Assembly: GCA_045110335.1 (NCBI GenBank)
Contig: JBGCGB010000019.1
Span: forward strand, 1 to 64,000
Reading direction: 5' to 3'
Source: CALBPI01 sp045110335
Lineage (GTDB): Bacteria; Pseudomonadota; Gammaproteobacteria; Steroidobacterales; Woeseiaceae
Length of the DNA: 64,000 nucleotides
Every line of letters begins with the position of its first letter. The stretch's first letter is position 1. Positions 8,389 to 16,918 of this stretch are shown here, one piece after another. Under the pieces are notes generated by a model. The model was given only the letters and a program-made list of their open reading frames with translations, ran no database searches and was not told the DNA's origin. A program made the position numbers and the translations under genes.

Positions 8389-8931
8389 GTGACCATAGTC
8401 GTTAAAATCAAGATCAGCAATAAAGACATCAGCGGCCTCCGCAAAGCCATGCAATCAGCCCGCGATACCATTCGCTGCGCCGATGAACAGGATATCCTCG
8501 AGGCAGCACGAGGACTGCTTGACGACTTCGATACGCGTCAGGCACCCGACTTTGTTCGGGAACGGATTCCTAAACTCATCGCAATGACCGATATGCTTGA
8601 GGACAAAGACTGGGCGTTACCCAAACGCGAACGTGAAAAAATTCTCGCTGCACTGGTTTACTTCGGCGATCCTGATGACCTCATTCCGGATGATGTGCCC
8701 GGACTTGGTCTGTTGGATGACGCGATTATCATCGAGCTCTTGCTGATGGAGCTTAAACACGTCATCGAAGCCTATCGCGACTTTACGAGATACCGCAGCA
8801 GTTTAATGAAAACCGTGCCCGAAGATATTCGCCTCGAAAGACTGGAAAAAAGACGCTGGGCTTTGCATGGTCGCATGACCCGTCGCAGCAAGAATGATCG
8901 GGGATCGTTGCCAACGAAGTCGTTAATCTGA
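8389..8931 (+). CDS. DUF1232 (YkvA-like) protein
   Basis: This is a 180-residue protein of unknown function. The DUF1232 signature is visible at about residues 85-125: AALVYFGDPDDLIPDDVPGL followed by GLLDDAIIIELLLMEL. The start is GTG at 8389 with GCAGGAAA a few bases upstream as ribosome-binding site. It is divergent from the L,D-transpeptidase and convergent with the DUF1330 gene, so it is probably a single-gene unit. The N-terminal half (CADEQDILEAARGLLDDF) is helical and specific to longer family members. Confidence 0.8.
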   Translation: MTIVVKIKISNKDISGLRKAMQSARDTIRCADEQDILEAARGLLDDFDTRQAPDFVRERIPKLIAMTDMLEDKDWALPKREREKILAALVYFGDPDDLIPDDVPGLGLLDDAIIIELLLMELKHVIEAYRDFTRYRSSLMKTVPEDIRLERLEKRRWALHGRMTRRSKNDRGSLPTKSLI

Positions 8932-8956
8932 CGCCATATTGGCTCTGGCCGGCTTC

Positions 8957-9265
8957 TTAGACACCGGTAATTGAAGGCGCCTCAATCAACAGCACCTGAC
9001 AGTCGGCCATACCTTCGCGCAGTTTTTTTGCCTCTGCATACTCCGGCGAATTCCAGAATTTTCTCGCTGCTTCTTTGTCAGGCCATTCCGAAATGACCAT
9101 CCCAGCACCTTCACCAAAATCACCTTCCAGCAATTCGGCACCCGGACCCCGCAATACATAGCGACCACCAAACTTGGCTACCAAATCAGCCGCAACCGCA
9201 CCATAGCCGGCGATAAAGGCATCGCGATCATGAATTTTTGCGGTCACTATCATGTAGGCTGGCAT
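8957..9265 (-). CDS. DUF1330 protein
   Basis: This 102-residue protein matches the DUF1330 family, small dimeric alpha-beta barrel (ferredoxin-like) proteins. Visible motifs are AYMIVTAKIHDRDAF, FGGRYVLRGP and ISEWPDKEAARKFWNSPEY, with AEAKKLREG close behind. Function is unknown. The gene begins 10 bases after the ptrB stop, so the two are probably co-transcribed. Confidence 0.88.
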   Translation of the reverse strand: MPAYMIVTAKIHDRDAFIAGYGAVAADLVAKFGGRYVLRGPGAELLEGDFGEGAGMVISEWPDKEAARKFWNSPEYAEAKKLREGMADCQVLLIEAPSITGV

Positions 9266-9275
9266 GGCTTATTCC

Positions 9276-11333
9276 TCAATTGATCAACGGTTTCTTTGTT
9301 CTTCGAGATTCCAACAATAACAGGAATGCATATTCCAGCGCAGTTTCCCGCAGCGCCTCGAAGCGCCCGGATGCACCGCCATGGCCTGCGTCCATATTGG
9401 TGCGCAGCAGCAACAGGTTAGAGTCCGTCTTCATTGCTCTTAATTTAGCCACCCATTTTGTGGGCTCCCAGTATTGCACCTGCGAGTCATGCAGTCCGGA
9501 AGTGACCAGCATTGGCGGATAGTCTTTGGCTTCCACGTTATCGTAGGGCGAATAGGCCAGCATCGTTTTATAGGCATCCGCGTTATTAGGGTCACCCCAT
9601 TCGTCGTACTCACCCGTCGTCAATGGGATGCTCTCATCCAACATGGTGGTGACAACATCAACAAATGGCACGGCTGCAACGATACCGGCGAAGTCATCAC
9701 CCGCTTCATTCGCAATCACGCCCATCAGTAAGCCACCGGCACTCCCGCCCATTGCGTATAAGCGGTCGGCTGCCGTATAGGAAGCGGCCATCAAACCACG
9801 CGCGACATCGGCGAAATCGTTGAAAGTGTTTTGCTTCTTCGCTAACTTGCCGTCTTCGTACCACGAACGTCCCAAGTCAGAGCCGCCGCGGACATGCGCA
9901 ATCGCAAAAATGAATCCACGATCCAGGAGACTCAGTCGGGAGTACGAAAACGCCGGCTCAATGCTATAGCCGTAGGAACCGTAGGCGTAAAGTAACATCG
10001 GCGCCGGCGCTGAACGGTCCAGTCCTTTTTGGTAGACCAATGAAACGGGGACGTCTGCACCATCACGCACGGTCAACATGAGTCGTTCGCAAACATAATC
10101 GGACGACAAAAAATTACCCAGCACCGGATCTTGTTTGATCAAAGTCGATTGTCGTGTCGATAAGTCGAAATCAATCACACTTGGCGGTGTCGTCATTGAC
10201 TCATACTCGAACCTGAGGACCGTCGAGCGGAATGTACAGTTATCACCGACGCCCGCAGCATAAGCGGGCTCATCAAACGGAATCAAAAACTGCGTACCAT
10301 CTGCGTGGACATGCACTTCGAGTTCTTTCAAACCGTTACGCATCTGTTCGATGATCAAGTATTTCTCGAACAACATAAAGTCTTCGAACAAGACGTCGTC
10401 ACGATGAGCAACAACCTCATGCCAATCCGCGAGCGACTGACCCGGCCCGGTCGTGCTTAACAATCGAAAATTCCTGGCTTGATGATTGCTGCACACAAAG
10501 AATGTCTGACCATCGTGATCAACGAAATATTCGTGATCCCGTTGACGCGGATAAAATAACACCGGCTCGGCAGCGACATCCGTCGCATCCATCAACTGAC
10601 ATTCAGTGGCAACAGTGCTCACCGATAGAAGCATCAGGAATTCGTCGGATCGTGTCTTGTCGACATACAAACTATAAGTCTCATCCGCCTCATCAAAGAA
10701 ATCGTCACAGCGATTCTCAACAATGCTAAAACGGCAGGCTGTTCTTGCACGCAACGTATCGGCATCATTCTTGATGAATACTAGCGTTTCGCTATCTGCA
10801 CTCCATTCGGCACCCGGGCTGGCGTTCGCCACACCCGTATCCTGAACCGCACCTGTCGCCAAATTCAACACAAAACACTGATATTGGCGCCGACCCGTAT
10901 TATCGACGAAGTAAGCAAGCTTTCTATTGTCAGGGCTTACAGCAAGACCAGAGACGCTCAGAAACTCTTCGGATTGCGCCATGATGCTGACATCCAGCAA
11001 CACCTGTTCCGGGGCGTCTATCGTCGTCTCACGACGCGCGTGGATCGGATACTCCGAGCCTTGCTCATAACGGGTGTAGTACCAAAATCCGTTATCAAAG
11101 TAAGGTGCCGTTTGATCGGACTCATGGATACGACCACGAATTTCGGCATAGATATTTTCTTGAAGCTGAGCTGTCTCTGACATCGCGTCGGCGACGTAGG
11201 CGTTCTCGGCATTCAGATAGTCGAGGACGTCAGGGTTGTCACGATCTCGCAACCAAAAGTAGGGATCAACACGCTCATCGCCATGCACCGCCAAACGCTT
11301 CTGCCGGGGATCAGCACACGGTGTTTTCATCAT
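9276..11333 (-). CDS. ptrB: Oligopeptidase B, prolyl oligopeptidase family S9A
   Basis: This serine peptidase cleaves short peptides after basic residues, probably in the cytoplasm as no signal peptide is seen. The N-terminal beta-propeller begins KRLAVHGDERVDPYFWLRDR. The C-terminal alpha/beta hydrolase domain has the nucleophile in GGSAGGLLMG, the acid in TSGLHDSQVQYWEP and the His in DAGHGGASGRFE. At 685 residues it has the usual family length. A second in-frame ATG (11330) is an equally possible start. The DUF1330 gene follows closely; a DoxX-like gene ends 21 bases upstream. Confidence 0.93.
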   Translation of the reverse strand: MMKTPCADPRQKRLAVHGDERVDPYFWLRDRDNPDVLDYLNAENAYVADAMSETAQLQENIYAEIRGRIHESDQTAPYFDNGFWYYTRYEQGSEYPIHARRETTIDAPEQVLLDVSIMAQSEEFLSVSGLAVSPDNRKLAYFVDNTGRRQYQCFVLNLATGAVQDTGVANASPGAEWSADSETLVFIKNDADTLRARTACRFSIVENRCDDFFDEADETYSLYVDKTRSDEFLMLLSVSTVATECQLMDATDVAAEPVLFYPRQRDHEYFVDHDGQTFFVCSNHQARNFRLLSTTGPGQSLADWHEVVAHRDDVLFEDFMLFEKYLIIEQMRNGLKELEVHVHADGTQFLIPFDEPAYAAGVGDNCTFRSTVLRFEYESMTTPPSVIDFDLSTRQSTLIKQDPVLGNFLSSDYVCERLMLTVRDGADVPVSLVYQKGLDRSAPAPMLLYAYGSYGYSIEPAFSYSRLSLLDRGFIFAIAHVRGGSDLGRSWYEDGKLAKKQNTFNDFADVARGLMAASYTAADRLYAMGGSAGGLLMGVIANEAGDDFAGIVAAVPFVDVVTTMLDESIPLTTGEYDEWGDPNNADAYKTMLAYSPYDNVEAKDYPPMLVTSGLHDSQVQYWEPTKWVAKLRAMKTDSNLLLLRTNMDAGHGGASGRFEALRETALEYAFLLLLESRRTKKPLIN

Positions 11334-11354
11334 TGCAGGGGCGATTGACGGCAG

Positions 11355-11825
11355 CTAACTGCCGCTTGTCGGCACTGCGTTAGAACCGAAGAAAGGAAAC
11401 CGGTTTTTGTGCGTGACAACGAGCGCCAGTAAACAAACCCAGGACACGACCGCCATCACGAATAACAACGGATCACCGCCCGGTTTGGCGCCAGGGAATT
11501 CTACAGCGATACCCAGTGGCGTGAACACATGGAAAAAAATCGCACCACTTAGGACAGCCAATCCGAATAGCGCCCCCCAGTGCCGAGTTTTTGGAACCAG
11601 CAACAGGATGCTCGCAATCAATTCAGCGCCACCGACGCCATAGGCACCATGTGCCGCGAAAAAACCACCTAAAGACGGGAAGCCCAGACTTTGAATCCAG
11701 GCACCGATAGTGTCAAAAATATACACTGTTTCTCTAGCACCACTGAACTTAAACGGCAGCGACTGCAAGAACACAAAAACAGGAATCGCGACCAGGACGA
11801 TCAGCGCAATTTTATTTAACTTCAT
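11355..11825 (-). CDS. DoxX-like integral membrane protein
   Basis: This 156-residue protein has four hydrophobic segments: IALIVLVAIPVFVFL, the GVGGAELIASILLLV region, WGALFGLAVLSGAIFFHVF and LLFVMAVVSWVCLLALVV. The GVGGAELIASILLL segment recalls the DoxX/DoxD-like helix. The frame extends to 11867, but ATG 11825 (MKLNKIALIV) starts at the first membrane helix and lies after the fabH stop, so it was chosen. No specific function can be given. It may be co-transcribed with fabH upstream and ptrB downstream. Confidence 0.7.
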   Translation of the reverse strand: MKLNKIALIVLVAIPVFVFLQSLPFKFSGARETVYIFDTIGAWIQSLGFPSLGGFFAAHGAYGVGGAELIASILLLVPKTRHWGALFGLAVLSGAIFFHVFTPLGIAVEFPGAKPGGDPLLFVMAVVSWVCLLALVVTHKNRFPFFGSNAVPTSGS

Positions 11826-11839
11826 TTTGCTACCCCTAT

Positions 11840-12805
11840 TCAGAACCGCAGAAGTGCGGATCCCCATGTAAACCCGCCACCGAAAGCTTCTAAGAGTAAG
11901 GTTTGTTCCGGCTTGATACGCCCATCACGAACCGCGATATCCAGCGCCATCGGCACCGACGCGGCCGATGTATTGCCGAAATCCTGTACCGTCAAGACTA
12001 CACGCTCCATTGGCATGCGCAATCGCTTCGCAGTGGCTTTGATGATACGGATGTTGGCTTGATGTGGAATGAGCCAGTCGATATCAGATTGATCGATGTT
12101 ATTCGCCTCAAGCGTGACATCGACGATGTTTTCTAAGGTCTTAACAGCGACCTTGAACACTTCATTGCCAGCCATCTCAATGAAGGCCTCGCCACGAAGC
12201 ACGTCATTGACGCGTTTGGAGGCGCCCGCTGACACTTTCAACAAGTCTCGATAACGACCATCAGCGCCCAAGTGCGTCGAAATAATACCGTGTTCATCAT
12301 GCGGCTTAAGAATGACAGCGCCGGCACCATCACCAAACAAGACACAGGTGTTTCTATCGGTCCAATCGGTAATGCGTGACAACGCTTCGGCACCAATCAC
12401 CAATGCGCACTTCGCACTACCAGAGGCGACGTATTGATCCGCAACGCTCAACGCATAAATGAAGCCGGTGCAAGCTGCTTCCAAACTGAACGTCGGACAA
12501 GGATTGATCCCCAGCGCCTCCTGAATCAAGCAGCCTACGTTCGGAAAAACCTGATCGGGCGTCGTCGTGCCGACGACCAGAAAATCAATCTCCTCAGGCT
12601 TAACGCCAGCCGCATCCATAGCGCGGCGTGCAGCTTCGATCGCAAGGTCTGAAGTATTTTGATCATCCGCAACAATGTGCCGACGTTTAATCCCAGTACG
12701 AGATTGAATCCAATCATCGGTGGTTTCGACCATCTTTTCGAGATCAGCGTTGGTCAACACCTTCTCGGGTGCATAACTGCCTGTGCCTACGATCCGTGAA
12801 TACAT
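11840..12805 (-). CDS. fabH: Beta-ketoacyl-ACP synthase III (FabH)
   Basis: FabH starts fatty-acid synthesis by condensing acetyl-CoA with malonyl-ACP. The 321-residue protein has the complete Cys-His-Asn triad: nucleophile in SLEAACTGFIYAL, His in WLIPHQANIRII and Asn in DFGNTSAAS. The C-terminal GGGFTWGSALLRF is typical. It starts directly after the plsX stop (adjacent bases) in the order rpmF-plsX-fabH found in many gammaproteobacteria, which couples phospholipid and fatty-acid start-up steps with a ribosomal protein gene. Confidence 0.97.
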   Translation of the reverse strand: MYSRIVGTGSYAPEKVLTNADLEKMVETTDDWIQSRTGIKRRHIVADDQNTSDLAIEAARRAMDAAGVKPEEIDFLVVGTTTPDQVFPNVGCLIQEALGINPCPTFSLEAACTGFIYALSVADQYVASGSAKCALVIGAEALSRITDWTDRNTCVLFGDGAGAVILKPHDEHGIISTHLGADGRYRDLLKVSAGASKRVNDVLRGEAFIEMAGNEVFKVAVKTLENIVDVTLEANNIDQSDIDWLIPHQANIRIIKATAKRLRMPMERVVLTVQDFGNTSAASVPMALDIAVRDGRIKPEQTLLLEAFGGGFTWGSALLRF

Positions 12806-13774
12806 CTAATCCGCCCCTACATTCAGTCGTCGATTAATCTCCGCAGGCACGTTGTCCTGCACCTCTAGAACAGCAGCGTTGATGGCATGTTCAAAAGCAA
12901 CGGCATCGGCACCGCCATGACTCTTGACTACAATACCGCTCAACCCGACCAGACTAGCACCATTATAAGCTCTGGGGTCCATCCTTGCCTGCAATCGCTT
13001 CAGCGATGGCAGCGCAATCAGCCCTTGCAGCTTAGCCAGCACACCCGCTGAAAACGATTGCTTGAGGAATCCGCCAATCAATGTCGCTGTGCCTTCCATC
13101 GTTTTTAGAGCAACATTACCGGTAAAGCCGTCAGTGACCACGACGTCGGCCGTATTGCTGAACAAAGCATTGCCCTCGATGAAACCCACGTAGTGAAGAC
13201 TGGATTGCTCAATCAAGTCTGCCGCTTCCCGAATCACTTGATGCCCTTTGATATCTTCTTCGCCAATGTTCAGCAACGCGACGCGTGGTGTCGCATTAGC
13301 CGTCAACCGAGCGGTTACAACACTGCCCATGATCGCGAATTGGAACAATTGCTCAGCAGTGCAACTGGTATTCGCACCGACATCCAGCAAAAACACCCGG
13401 CCCTGTTTACCCGGAATCTCGGCCATGATGGCTGGCCGATCTATACCGCGAATCATCTTGAGCACATACTTAGCCGTCGCCATTAACGCGCCGGTATTGC
13501 CTGCACTGACACAGGCATCCGCGTCACCGGCTTTGACCAGATTAATCGCCAAACGCATCGACGACTGTTTCTTTTTTCGAAGTGCGTCGACCGGCGACTC
13601 GTCCATATCGACAACTTGAGTCGCATGCAGATATTCAACGCGGTCGTGGTCCGCGCCAAACTGCTCGCGTAACAAAGCCTCATCACCCACCAAAATCAAT
13701 CGGGCGTTGATATGTGTTTGTAGGAAAGATTTTGCCGCGGCAACGACCACAACACTACCCTGGTCACCGCTCAT
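12806..13774 (-). CDS. plsX: Phosphate acyltransferase PlsX (start uncertain)
   Basis: PlsX converts acyl-ACP to acyl-phosphate for phospholipid synthesis. Family motifs include VSAGNTGALMATAKYVLKM, LLDVGANTSC, GNALFSNTADVVVTDGFTGN and a C-terminal SHGGADAVAFEHAI. The first ATG (13774) lies inside the conserved N-terminus, because the bases before it encode ALDA, giving ALDAMSGD (family ALDAMGGD). The frame stays open up to about 13870 but contains no ATG, GTG or TTG. An ATC at 13825-13823 has AAGG eight bases upstream and would add 17 residues, a normal length for the family. The coordinates given are the conservative ATG version. Confidence 0.92.
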   Translation of the reverse strand: MSGDQGSVVVVAAAKSFLQTHINARLILVGDEALLREQFGADHDRVEYLHATQVVDMDESPVDALRKKKQSSMRLAINLVKAGDADACVSAGNTGALMATAKYVLKMIRGIDRPAIMAEIPGKQGRVFLLDVGANTSCTAEQLFQFAIMGSVVTARLTANATPRVALLNIGEEDIKGHQVIREAADLIEQSSLHYVGFIEGNALFSNTADVVVTDGFTGNVALKTMEGTATLIGGFLKQSFSAGVLAKLQGLIALPSLKRLQARMDPRAYNGASLVGLSGIVVKSHGGADAVAFEHAINAAVLEVQDNVPAEINRRLNVGAD

Positions 13775-13822
13775 TGCATCGAGCGCCAGGGTAGCTTTGA
13801 GTTTTGAGGACGTCTGCGTGGT

Positions 13823-13837
13823 GATGGGTGCAGCCTT
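13823..13837 (-). promoter_or_regulatory. Candidate AUC start of plsX with Shine-Dalgarno-like AAGG
   Basis: On the minus strand AAGG (13837-13834) precedes an in-frame ATC (13825-13823) by eight bases. Starting there would give the protein N-terminus TTQTSSKLKATLALDAMSGD with the conserved ALDAM motif intact. The next possible non-standard start, CTG 13789, has no ribosome-binding site. Use of AUC is inference. Confidence 0.4.
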
Positions 13838-13886
13838 AAGGCTTAACCGAACACGCGTGAACGGAGCAGCTCACGCTGCCCGCCGA

Positions 13887-14081
13887 CTATTCGTCGTCGC
13901 TGTCGATAACCGGCGAAGCAATCACTTGCTTGCCGCGATAAAAACCATCAGGGCTGATGTGATGCCGCAAATGCTTTTCACCGGTCGTTGGCTCGACGGA
14001 CAACGTCTTGCCGGTCAGTTTGTCGTGGCCACGACGCATGCCGCGGGTAGAAGGCGTACGCCGACTCTTTTGAACTGCCAT
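13887..14081 (-). CDS. rpmF: 50S ribosomal protein bL32
   Basis: This 64-residue basic protein has the bL32 N-terminus MAVQKSRRTPSTRGMRRGHD followed by a TGEKHLRHHISPDGFYRGK segment. It ends in an acidic tail (DSDDE). It lies between yceD and plsX in the conserved order yceD-rpmF-plsX-fabH on the minus strand. Confidence 0.96.
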   Translation of the reverse strand: MAVQKSRRTPSTRGMRRGHDKLTGKTLSVEPTTGEKHLRHHISPDGFYRGKQVIASPVIDSDDE

Positions 14082-14134
14082 AACTTAATACTCCAAATAT
14101 GCAGAAAGGCTAAGCCCAACTGCCAAAAACAATG

Positions 14135-14719
14135 CTAACCGGCAGGGTCTTTCCCCAGCAGATCGGCTAATCCCTGAAACGGTGTCTGCGTTTCCGCAGC
14201 GCCGGTTTTTTGACCCGGCAACGCCTGCATCGCAAGCGGCCCGCATTCTTCAATTGTCTCATGCCGAACCACCAACGGTAAGTTCAACACCAAAAATTCA
14301 TCGACGAACTCAGCCATGTTGATGTCATCACCATCGTGATCCCATCGTTCATCACCCAGTCCGGCCTCTTCCAAATCCGCGCTGTCGATATCTGTCTTGA
14401 CCAACAGCGTATCAATGCGATGATCCACTTCAATTCTCGCGATTTCGAGACAACGCTGACAGAGCAGACCAAACACGCCTTTAACCGACCCTGTCACCGC
14501 CGCGCTAGCAGGTCGCCGGACCGGACCGAAGCTTATCTTCGAATCCACGCTGACGACCACGCTATCACCGCCAGTGCTATCCTTGACGGACGCGTCAACC
14601 AACGCTCTCAGCCTGGGCAATTGATCGACGCCAAAGTGATGTTCGAAGCGGCTGCCGCGACTCGCTGCATCACCCACATCCACACTGAAAACGCCGGATT
14701 GGTGTGTCAGATCTGTCAT
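14135..14719 (-). CDS. yceD: YceD (DUF177) family protein
   Basis: YceD is linked to 23S rRNA accumulation in E. coli and is nearly always next to rpmF, as here. The 194-residue protein carries the paired cysteines in GLLCQRCLE and EECGPLAM, and an acidic middle region with INMAEFVDEFLVLNLPLV. The frame can begin at TTG 14728, but ATG 14719 (MTDLTHQSGVF) is preferred. It is divergent from maf, with 72 bases between the starts for both promoters. Confidence 0.9.
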   Translation of the reverse strand: MTDLTHQSGVFSVDVGDAASRGSRFEHHFGVDQLPRLRALVDASVKDSTGGDSVVVSVDSKISFGPVRRPASAAVTGSVKGVFGLLCQRCLEIARIEVDHRIDTLLVKTDIDSADLEEAGLGDERWDHDGDDINMAEFVDEFLVLNLPLVVRHETIEECGPLAMQALPGQKTGAAETQTPFQGLADLLGKDPAG

Positions 14720-14791
14720 AGCCGGCAAATGATAAGAACGGTGAGCACCTATGTCAAAGAAAAAATTGAAAAAAACGGGTCTTAGGAGCCT

Positions 14792-15400
14792 ATGAAAAGA
14801 TCGGATTTAACCCGTGAACAGAGGTCAACCCCCTCAATCATACTCGCCTCGCAGTCCGCGGGGCGAAAAGCGCTGCTGGCAAGGATCTGCAACGACTTCA
14901 GCTGCCAGCCAGCAAATATCGATGAATCAGCTCTGGATGGCGAATCACCGCGTTCACTGGCCCAGCGGCTTGCTCGTGAAAAGGCCGAGGCCATCCACCG
15001 GTCAGGCGGCCAGATCGTCATAGGCTCGGACCAAGTCGCTATCTGTCAAGACCGTCGCCTCAGCAAGCCCGGCACCGCCAAAGCAACGCAAGCGCAACTG
15101 GCATTTTGTAGCGGTCAAATCGTCACTTTTTTTACCGCGGTTAACCTATGGCACCAAGATCGTAACGAGCATTACGCCCACATCGATGAGACACAGGTAG
15201 TTTTTCGCCTGCTCAACGAACCCGAGATTGAACGCTACGTGACCCTGGACGAGCCATGGGACTGTGCCGGCGGTTTTCGCCTGGAATCGAGAGGAATGAC
15301 TTTATTCGAACGCGTTGAATCGACCGATCCTAGTGCGCTCATCGGCATGCCACTGATATTCGTCGCCGCAGCGTTGCGGAAATTTGGCTGGACGCTCTAA
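14792..15400 (+). CDS. Maf/YceF-type nucleotide pyrophosphatase
   Basis: Maf proteins hydrolyse non-canonical or modified nucleoside triphosphates; the YceF branch prefers m7GTP. Motifs are IILASQSAGRKALL at the N-terminus, the catalytic region IVIGSDQVAI, GTAKATQAQLAFCSG and the WDCAGGFRLESRG segment. The 202-residue length fits. An N-terminal 13-residue tail precedes the usual start. Genomic position beside yceD, rpmF and rluC is the same as that of yceF in E. coli, which supports the YceF assignment. It ends 4 bases before the convergent rluC stop. Confidence 0.92.
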   Translation: MKRSDLTREQRSTPSIILASQSAGRKALLARICNDFSCQPANIDESALDGESPRSLAQRLAREKAEAIHRSGGQIVIGSDQVAICQDRRLSKPGTAKATQAQLAFCSGQIVTFFTAVNLWHQDRNEHYAHIDETQVVFRLLNEPEIERYVTLDEPWDCAGGFRLESRGMTLFERVESTDPSALIGMPLIFVAAALRKFGWTL

Positions 15401-15404
15401 CGTA

Positions 15405-16397
15405 CTATCGGCGACGGCGCACCGCAGTTACCGACTTCCGGGCTATTACTTGCTCCATATAAACCTGCAAATCATCCGGTAGCGGCGCGCTAAAGGTTTG
15501 CTCGCGCCCACCACCATCATCAAAAGAGATCGATTGGGCATGCAAAAACAGCCGTTTCAATCCATCTTTCGCAAATTCACTGTTACGCGTTTTCTCTCCA
15601 TAGCGCGCATCACCGGCAATCGGGTGCCCCATGTGTGCCAAGTGCACCCGAATTTGATGCGTACGCCCGGTTTGTGGTCGTAACGTCAGCAGTGACGCTT
15701 CACGCCGCGCTTCGTTCGGTGCCACACGCGTTATCGATGGCTTACCGTCCGGGGATACCTGCACATGACGCTCGCCATTTCGTCGGTGATGCACCGCCAA
15801 AGGCAAATCAATCGTCTTTGATCCGTGCTCCCAGTAGCCGTCAACCATGGCCATATAAACCTTGGCGACTTGATCCTCCCGAAAGGCCTCATGCAAACGT
15901 CGCAAAGCGCTTCGGCGCTTGGCCATGACCAATGCCCCGCTGGTCTCACGATCCAGGCGATGGGCTAGCGAGAGTTCGGACCAATCCGGCTTTGCCGCCC
16001 GCATTGCCTCGACCACGCCAAAACTAAGGCCACTACCACCATGCACGGCAATACCACCTGGCTTGTTGATGACCAGCAGATCGCGATCCTCGAACAGCAC
16101 TGCTTCTTCCAAAGCACGCATCAATCCGCGCGGCACCGACGGTGTTTCGGATTCGTTGATATTGACGGGCGGCACGCGGACCGTATCACCGGTATGGACA
16201 CGCCCGGCCGGCTTCACCCGGCCCTTATTCACGCGCACTTCCCCCTTTCTCAGCATGCGGTAAATCCGGCTCTTGGGCACCCCGGGAAGCTCACGCATCA
16301 AAAAATTATCGATTCTTTGCCCGTCACTGCCGTCATCGACTTCAACGAAACGCACTTTTGTGCCTGGCGATGACTTCGGGTTCTCTTTCTCAGACAA
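15405..16397 (-). CDS. rluC: 23S rRNA pseudouridine synthase RluC
   Basis: RluC isomerises three uridines of 23S rRNA. An S4 domain (KSRIYRMLRKGEVRVNKGRV) is followed by the RluA-type catalytic domain with the aspartate in SLAHRLDRETSGALVMAKRR and the RPQTGRTHQIRVHLAHMGHP segment. At 330 residues the length is usual. It is divergent from rne across a 521-base gap, exactly the arrangement found in E. coli. Confidence 0.96.
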   Translation of the reverse strand: MSEKENPKSSPGTKVRFVEVDDGSDGQRIDNFLMRELPGVPKSRIYRMLRKGEVRVNKGRVKPAGRVHTGDTVRVPPVNINESETPSVPRGLMRALEEAVLFEDRDLLVINKPGGIAVHGGSGLSFGVVEAMRAAKPDWSELSLAHRLDRETSGALVMAKRRSALRRLHEAFREDQVAKVYMAMVDGYWEHGSKTIDLPLAVHHRRNGERHVQVSPDGKPSITRVAPNEARREASLLTLRPQTGRTHQIRVHLAHMGHPIAGDARYGEKTRNSEFAKDGLKRLFLHAQSISFDDGGGREQTFSAPLPDDLQVYMEQVIARKSVTAVRRRR

Positions 16398-16409
16398 GGA
16401 CTTATCCGA

Positions 16410-16438
16410 TTGCTGTTATGTTCAGGGGTTGCTATATT
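16410..16438 (+). promoter_or_regulatory. Probable sigma-70 promoter of rne
   Basis: TTGCTG (16410-16415) and TATATT (16433-16438) are separated by 17 bases, and the -10 box is preceded by TGC as an extended element. Initiation near 16445 would give a leader of about 470 bases before rne. The call is by inspection only. Confidence 0.5.
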
Positions 16439-16439
16439 A

Positions 16440-16918
16440 CACAGGTCCCATGACGACCACAGACCGTTTCAATGTGCGTTTTCGCGCAATTTACGTCTGC
16501 GGTAGCCTGGTTGCCGAGCCAAAAAGCCGACGTCAACAGACCGGATCGCTTTCAAGTCGGCCTCAGGGACAGATATTCGCGCATCAGATCGCTTCAATGA
16601 AATGATCAGGTGCAATGGACTTTACAGGTGCTTTCCCCGGACTTTGACCGGCGGCACCATAGCTACGGCGACATTTTCCCGGTTTTTCCGGGGTCGGCCG
16701 TTGCGGATGAACTCGGCGTGTTGAACGCCAATTTGGGACTATGTCGCTACTCGTTGTTTTCATAGCACTGTTCGCCGCCACTTTACGCATCCCGCGTAAC
16801 GTGCGAACAGTCGCGCTTGCCAAAGGCGCAACAACACTCAGTGATCAGACCCCCCAACATATAACCCGTAACACGCAGACAAGAATGTCGCCCTCCGAAA
16901 TACGGATTAAAGGGCACA
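16440..16918 (+). promoter_or_regulatory. Long structured 5' leader of rne
   Basis: The 521 bases between rluC and rne hold no convincing gene. The region contains a compound hairpin at 16767-16811: outer arms ACTGTTCGC and GCGAACAGT, then an asymmetric internal loop, then inner arms TTACGC and GCGTAA around ATCCC. A smaller hairpin, CCCGG-TTTTT-CCGGG, lies at 16678-16692. In E. coli a long rne leader with hairpins lets RNase E cleave its own message and limit its level, so a similar role is likely here. Sequence similarity to that leader was not tested. Confidence 0.6.

Noticed and set aside
16450..16605. Possible short upstream ORF in the rne leader (MTTTDRFNVRFRAIYVCG...)
   Set aside because: It has no recognisable ribosome-binding site or family, and its end overlaps the structured leader. 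It is better explained as a chance frame in a non-coding leader.
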